Of a stretch of 64,000 nt of DNA, positions 62,401 to 64,000 are shown one piece after another (the first letter of the stretch is position 1; each line of letters begins with the position of its first letter). Both the position numbers and the translations under genes were made by a program. The stretch covers positions 67,620,075 to 67,684,074 of the forward strand of contig NC_062221.1 of assembly GCF_902686445.1 (NCBI RefSeq), written 5' to 3'. The notes beneath the pieces were generated by a model. That model searched no databases. It saw only the letters and a list, made by a program, of their open reading frames with translations, and was not told where the DNA came from. The stretch comes from Sciurus carolinensis (taxonomy: Eukaryota; Chordata; Mammalia; Rodentia; Sciuridae).

Positions 62401-64000
62401 CCTTGGATACTCTCCGATCAATCATAGCGTAGTTTATTTTTTATTTTTTGTTTATTTATTTCTTTGGGATGGGCTTCACTATGTTGCCCAGGCTATCTTT
62501 AAACTTGTGATTCTCCCATATAGTAAACCTGGAATTACAAGCATTAGGCCACCCACACCAGCCCATAGGGTGTTCTTTAGAGCTCTTTTTTTATCCCTTC
62601 CTAGTATCCAGTCCCTCATTAATAGCTCATGACTCTTTCATTAAACTTTCTCTGTTCAAATTATTGGTATGGTTTGTCATCTAAATTGATCATTAATGAT
62701 GCAAAATTGGTACCAGAATGGAGTTAATCTCCCACCTTCTAGTTCACATGTCTTACTAAAAGTCAAACAGACTACTTGCTACTCCTTGTTTATCAGATAC
62801 AATCAGCATAATGTCATTAATGCAGTGGACAACTATCATGTTTTGTGAAAAGTCCAAGTGAGCACTCTCTGTAGACCATATTATAGGGGAGAACAGAACT
62901 GACATAACCCTGAAGTGAGACTAGGAAGGTGTACCATTGGCCATGCCAGGTAAAAGCAAACTGCTTCTGGTGGTTATTTATTTATTTATTTTTTTTCCAA
63001 ATTTGTTTGGAGGCAGGGGCTTTGACCAGGTTAACAGCTTCATACCAAGTACCAGGGGCCATTGAAGATTTGTTCCGGTAAAGATACTATGTCTGAATAG
63101 TAGTTACAAGTAAAATCCATTCAACTTCTACACAAGTCAAACAGATGAGTTAAATGGGAATATGTAACTATTGTCACTCCTGCTTCTTTCAAGTTTTTGA
63201 TGTTATCACGAATCTACAGTTCCATTAGCATTGCAGCAATGCCTTTGTTTTAATATTTTGATAAGAAGAGGAAGTCTCAAGACTCCTACTGGGTCCTTAC
63301 TATCATAATGGCCTGAAAGTACATCTATTCCAATTATACATCTAGCAACTTAGGCAGTAACCCCAGTGTAGAGCTATAGAACAAGTGGGCACACAGTAAG
63401 TCAGACTTAAGATTCCACCCATCATCTGAGCACCAAAAATACCCATTTTGACTAAAAGTCACAGTTTTTGATTCTGGGTCTCCACGAATTTACCTCAATT
63501 CAGAGTTAACAGTAATCACAAAAGAATGGGGTATTTTCTCTCCCCATTGCACTCTAACAAAGAGCTTGAATAAAGCTCACAGGAAGATTTACAGTATGTA
63601 CTTGCAGCAAGCTGCACGATTCAACCTTAGGGGTACCTGCTCTCCTCCACTTTTTAAGAAGGGGCTCTGGATCTAAGCACTGACATAGTTCTAGAAACTG
63701 GATAAGAGGCTATGACTTTCCATTATGGTGATACAAATCAGATTTTTGGCTATCAGACCTGGACTTTTTTTTTTTTGTTTTGTTATGCTTTAGTGGGCTG
63801 CCCATCAATTTTGCTCCTAAGGACACCATGATTAATTAGCTATCACCAGAGATACCTGTGGATAAAGGCATTCTGGTTACCATTACATTCCTGCTGTCCT
63901 TCATGGTAAACGTACCCACCTTGTCTTTGGCAGTTAAGGGCTACTGTTTACCCTTTGGCATTTCAGGATTCAATCATCACCAGTGTAATTGGGGAGCCCA
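53448..64000 (-). CDS. IQCG: IQCG gene, 3' end (partial; spans introns)
   Basis: Minus-strand gene convergent with LRCH3. Three exons (56781-56650, 56075-55974, 54030-53881) splice in phase 0 and give 127 C-terminal residues: a long charged coiled coil, an IQ-like motif ([16 protein letters not shown]) and a Gly-Lys-rich basic tail ending KRRGKK. This matches the C-terminus of human IQCG (about 440 residues) as I recall it. IQCG is a calmodulin-binding coiled-coil protein and a component of the ciliary/flagellar nexin-dynein regulatory complex, important in sperm flagella (family knowledge). I could not find the upstream exons between 56782 and 64000, which is full of L1 and ERV sequence; they are presumably to the right of the window. 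Confidence 0.88.
53881..54030 (-). CDS. IQCG: IQCG last coding exon (IQ motif and basic tail)
   Basis: 150 nt including the TGA stop at 53883-53881; acceptor CTCTTCCAG just above 54030. It reads [20 protein letters not shown], then [10 protein letters not shown] and a run of Gly-Lys pairs, ending DKDKRRGKK. With the preceding IK it forms an IQ-like calmodulin-binding motif. The tail has five consecutive GK units, by memory about two more than human, so this tract probably varies in length. Confidence 0.93.
   Translation of the reverse strand, partial: LQAWWRGTVVRKEIGSFRMPKDTDDSKDSKGKGKGKGKGKDKDKRRGKK
54415..54617 (-). repeat. B1-dID dimeric SINE, antisense
   Basis: GGTAATTGAACACAGGGCCT and CCTCCTGCCTCAGCCTCTCA. 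Confidence 0.85.
54682..54885 (+). repeat. B1-dID dimeric SINE
   Basis: AAGCCAGGTGTAGTGGCACA to CATCCCTGGGTTCGGACC. Confidence 0.85.
54955..55135 (-). repeat. B1-dID dimeric SINE, antisense
   Basis: GGTACCAGAGATTGAACTTG start; CACACCATGCCTGACT end. Confidence 0.8.
55283..55528 (-). other. Unassigned 81-codon open frame in IQCG intron
   Basis: Minus-strand open frame of 81 residues containing [20 protein letters not shown] and [17 protein letters not shown]. Composition is protein-like (acidic then basic, few low-complexity runs), and it overlaps no SINE or LINE I recognise. I do not know the family. It could be an unrecognised alternative exon, an exapted or pseudogene fragment, or chance. 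Confidence 0.25.
55974..56075 (-). CDS. IQCG: IQCG penultimate exon (coiled coil)
   Basis: 102 nt, 34 codons, phase 0. Acceptor TTTTGCAG above 56075, donor AAG/GTACAA at 55973. It reads [20 protein letters not shown] and then [14 protein letters not shown], a charged helical segment continuing into the IQ motif of the last exon. Nearly the same as human IQCG (EDRIEKE region). Confidence 0.94.
56076..56649 (-). other. IQCG intron
   Basis: 0.57-kb intron with an antisense MIR fragment (about 56445-56590). Nothing else is recognised. Confidence 0.65.
56445..56590 (-). mobile_element. MIR SINE, antisense
   Basis: GTGCCTGAGACAGAGTAAGC and AGTTATATTTAAA-type block match antisense MIR. Confidence 0.55.
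56650..56781 (-). CDS. IQCG: IQCG antepenultimate exon (coiled coil)
   Basis: 132 nt, 44 codons, phase 0. Acceptor CCAAATAG above 56781, donor ACG/GTAAGG at 56649. It reads [20 protein letters not shown] and then [24 protein letters not shown]. The pattern [22 protein letters not shown] is characteristic of IQCG. It is the most 5' IQCG exon visible here. Confidence 0.95.
56885..57380 (+). mobile_element. Old L1 3'-end and ORF1-like fragments
   Basis: 56885-57070 resembles the 3' end of an ancient mammalian L1 (GGTGGTTACATGGGTGAACA block, then CAATAAAAAAG). 57130-57380 resembles a diverged L1 ORF1 3' part. Both are too diverged to subtype by eye. Confidence 0.5.
57400..59335 (+). mobile_element. 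L1 with 5' inversion (twin priming)
   Basis: 57421-57722 is L1 ORF2 in antisense (RT region, [16 protein letters not shown] read on the minus strand). From about 57723 the sequence continues in sense from the next ORF2 position ([11 protein letters not shown]) through the ORF2 C-terminus ([14 protein letters not shown] near 58935) to an L1 3' end and A-rich tail near 59335. The inverted 5' part adjoining a sense 3' part is the hallmark of twin-primed reverse transcription. Frames are broken. Confidence 0.8.
59350..59560 (+). repeat. B1-dID dimeric SINE
   Basis: GGCACATGCCTGTAATCCCA left half; GGGTTAATCCCCAGTATC right end. Confidence 0.8.
60033..60152 (+). repeat. ID SINE
   Basis: GGGCTGGAGATATAGCTCAG body, AAATAAATGAAATAAAG tail. 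Confidence 0.85.
60568..60680 (+). repeat. ID SINE
   Basis: GGCTGGGGTTGTGGCTCAAT body, CAGCACCACATATAAG end. Confidence 0.85.
60833..61010 (+). repeat. B1-dID dimeric SINE
   Basis: CATGGTGGCACAGAACTGTA start; GGGGATGTAGCTCAGTGGTT right half. Confidence 0.8.
61074..61210 (+). repeat. ID SINE
   Basis: GACTGGAGTTGTGGCTTAGT body, AAATAAGTAAATGAACACA tail. Confidence 0.85.
61790..62084. other. Unrecognised sequence between duplicated L1-like segments
   Basis: About 300 bp of moderately GC-rich sequence (TTTGTCAGCAGAGGGTGCTA core near 61898) between two related L1-like segments. I cannot assign it; it may be an old interspersed repeat. The 115-codon + strand frame over it has no support. Confidence 0.35.
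62085..62215 (+). repeat. Second copy of the 61.6-kb L1-like segment
   Basis: Contains AGTCATCTCATAAAATT and the neighbouring sequence also found at 61630-61680, including the ATGAAAAA run before it and TTTAAAAAA after it. It repeats the L1-like segment about 500 bp downstream. Confidence 0.55.
62216..62430 (-). other. Unassigned, possibly LTR/ERV-related block
   Basis: GC-richer block with a minus-strand open frame of about 96 codons (part of 62425-62135). It lies immediately outside the ERVL-like remnant and could belong to it, but I see no diagnostic motif. Confidence 0.3.
62430..62565 (-). repeat. B1-type SINE, antisense, diverged
   Basis: CTTCACTATGTTGCCCAGGC and CCACCCACACCAGCCC. Confidence 0.65.
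62600..64000 (-). mobile_element. Antisense ERVL-like endogenous retrovirus remnant (pol region)
   Basis: The + strand shows, in order, blocks I associate with ERVL pol in reverse, such as ATAATGTCATTAATGCAGTG near 62810, AAAGCAAACTGCTTCTGGTG near 62955 and TTTGACCAGGTTAACAGCTT near 63020. It runs to the right edge without a long open frame, so it is a degraded copy; stops and gaps occur in every frame. LTRs were not seen. The assignment is from memory of the repeat, not alignment. Confidence 0.55.

Larger units (their letters stand above)
56782..64000 (-). other. IQCG intron, to right edge of window
   Basis: 7.2 kb with no exon I can support. It contains old L1 3'-end and ORF1-like fragments (56885-57380), a 5'-inverted L1 (57400-59335), older L1 remnants (59640-61780), SINEs, and an antisense ERVL-like remnant (62600-64000). 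An IQCG exon hidden here cannot be excluded. Confidence 0.6.

Noticed and set aside
62135..62425. 96-codon minus frame
   Set aside because: No recognised domain; it lies in sequence probably derived from L1 and possibly ERV, so it is not called as a gene.

Overview
The window is vertebrate nuclear DNA from a rodent, most likely a squirrel-family species (Sciuridae: ground squirrel, marmot or tree squirrel). The evidence is the repeat content: dozens of tRNA-Ala-like ID SINEs, many dimeric B1-dID SINEs (a 7SL-derived left half fused to an ID right half), rodent-type L1 copies, and spliced genes with GT-AG introns. Species identity is inferred from the SINE types, not from a database match.

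Two protein-coding genes lie tail to tail. On the + strand, 1598-49555 carries twelve exons of the 3' half of LRCH3 (leucine-rich repeat and calponin-homology protein 3), plus a thirteenth, alternative 3'-terminal exon at 46060-46260. All exon junctions keep frame and give 353 residues to the usual stop. The leucine-rich repeats lie upstream of the window. The alternative terminal exon ends the calponin-homology domain with a hydrophobic tail anchor instead of the soluble ending at 49430-49555. On the - strand, 56781-53881 carries the last three exons of IQCG (IQ motif containing G); its earlier exons lie beyond the right edge or were not found. LRCH3-IQCG convergence matches human 3q29.

The rest is introns, UTRs and repeats. 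1-13 kb: SINEs plus ancient MIR and L2. 13.9-15.0 kb: MIR and L2 fragments. 15.9-22.5 kb: a nearly full-length sense L1 with a GC-rich tandem-repeat 5'UTR, broken ORF1 and ORF2 and a G-rich 3'UTR. 31.3-36.8 kb: an older antisense L1 used as a landing pad by two processed pseudogenes, KRR1 and RPS6, each with its own target-site duplication; the KRR1 copy contains a near-perfect 101-bp inverted duplication. 38.3-38.7 kb: a solo LTR. 43.0-43.3 kb: a possible unidentified processed pseudogene. 56.9-61.8 kb: old L1 remnants and a 5'-inverted (twin-primed) L1. 62.6-64.0 kb: an antisense ERVL-like endogenous retroviral pol remnant.

I found no CRISPR array, bacterial operon, functional tRNA or rRNA gene, CpG-island promoter or novel defence-like system. 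The most interesting signals are the switch between soluble and membrane-anchored LRCH3 ends, the fold-back duplication inside the KRR1 pseudogene, a 29-bp templated insertion, and the tandem-repeat 5'UTR of the L1.
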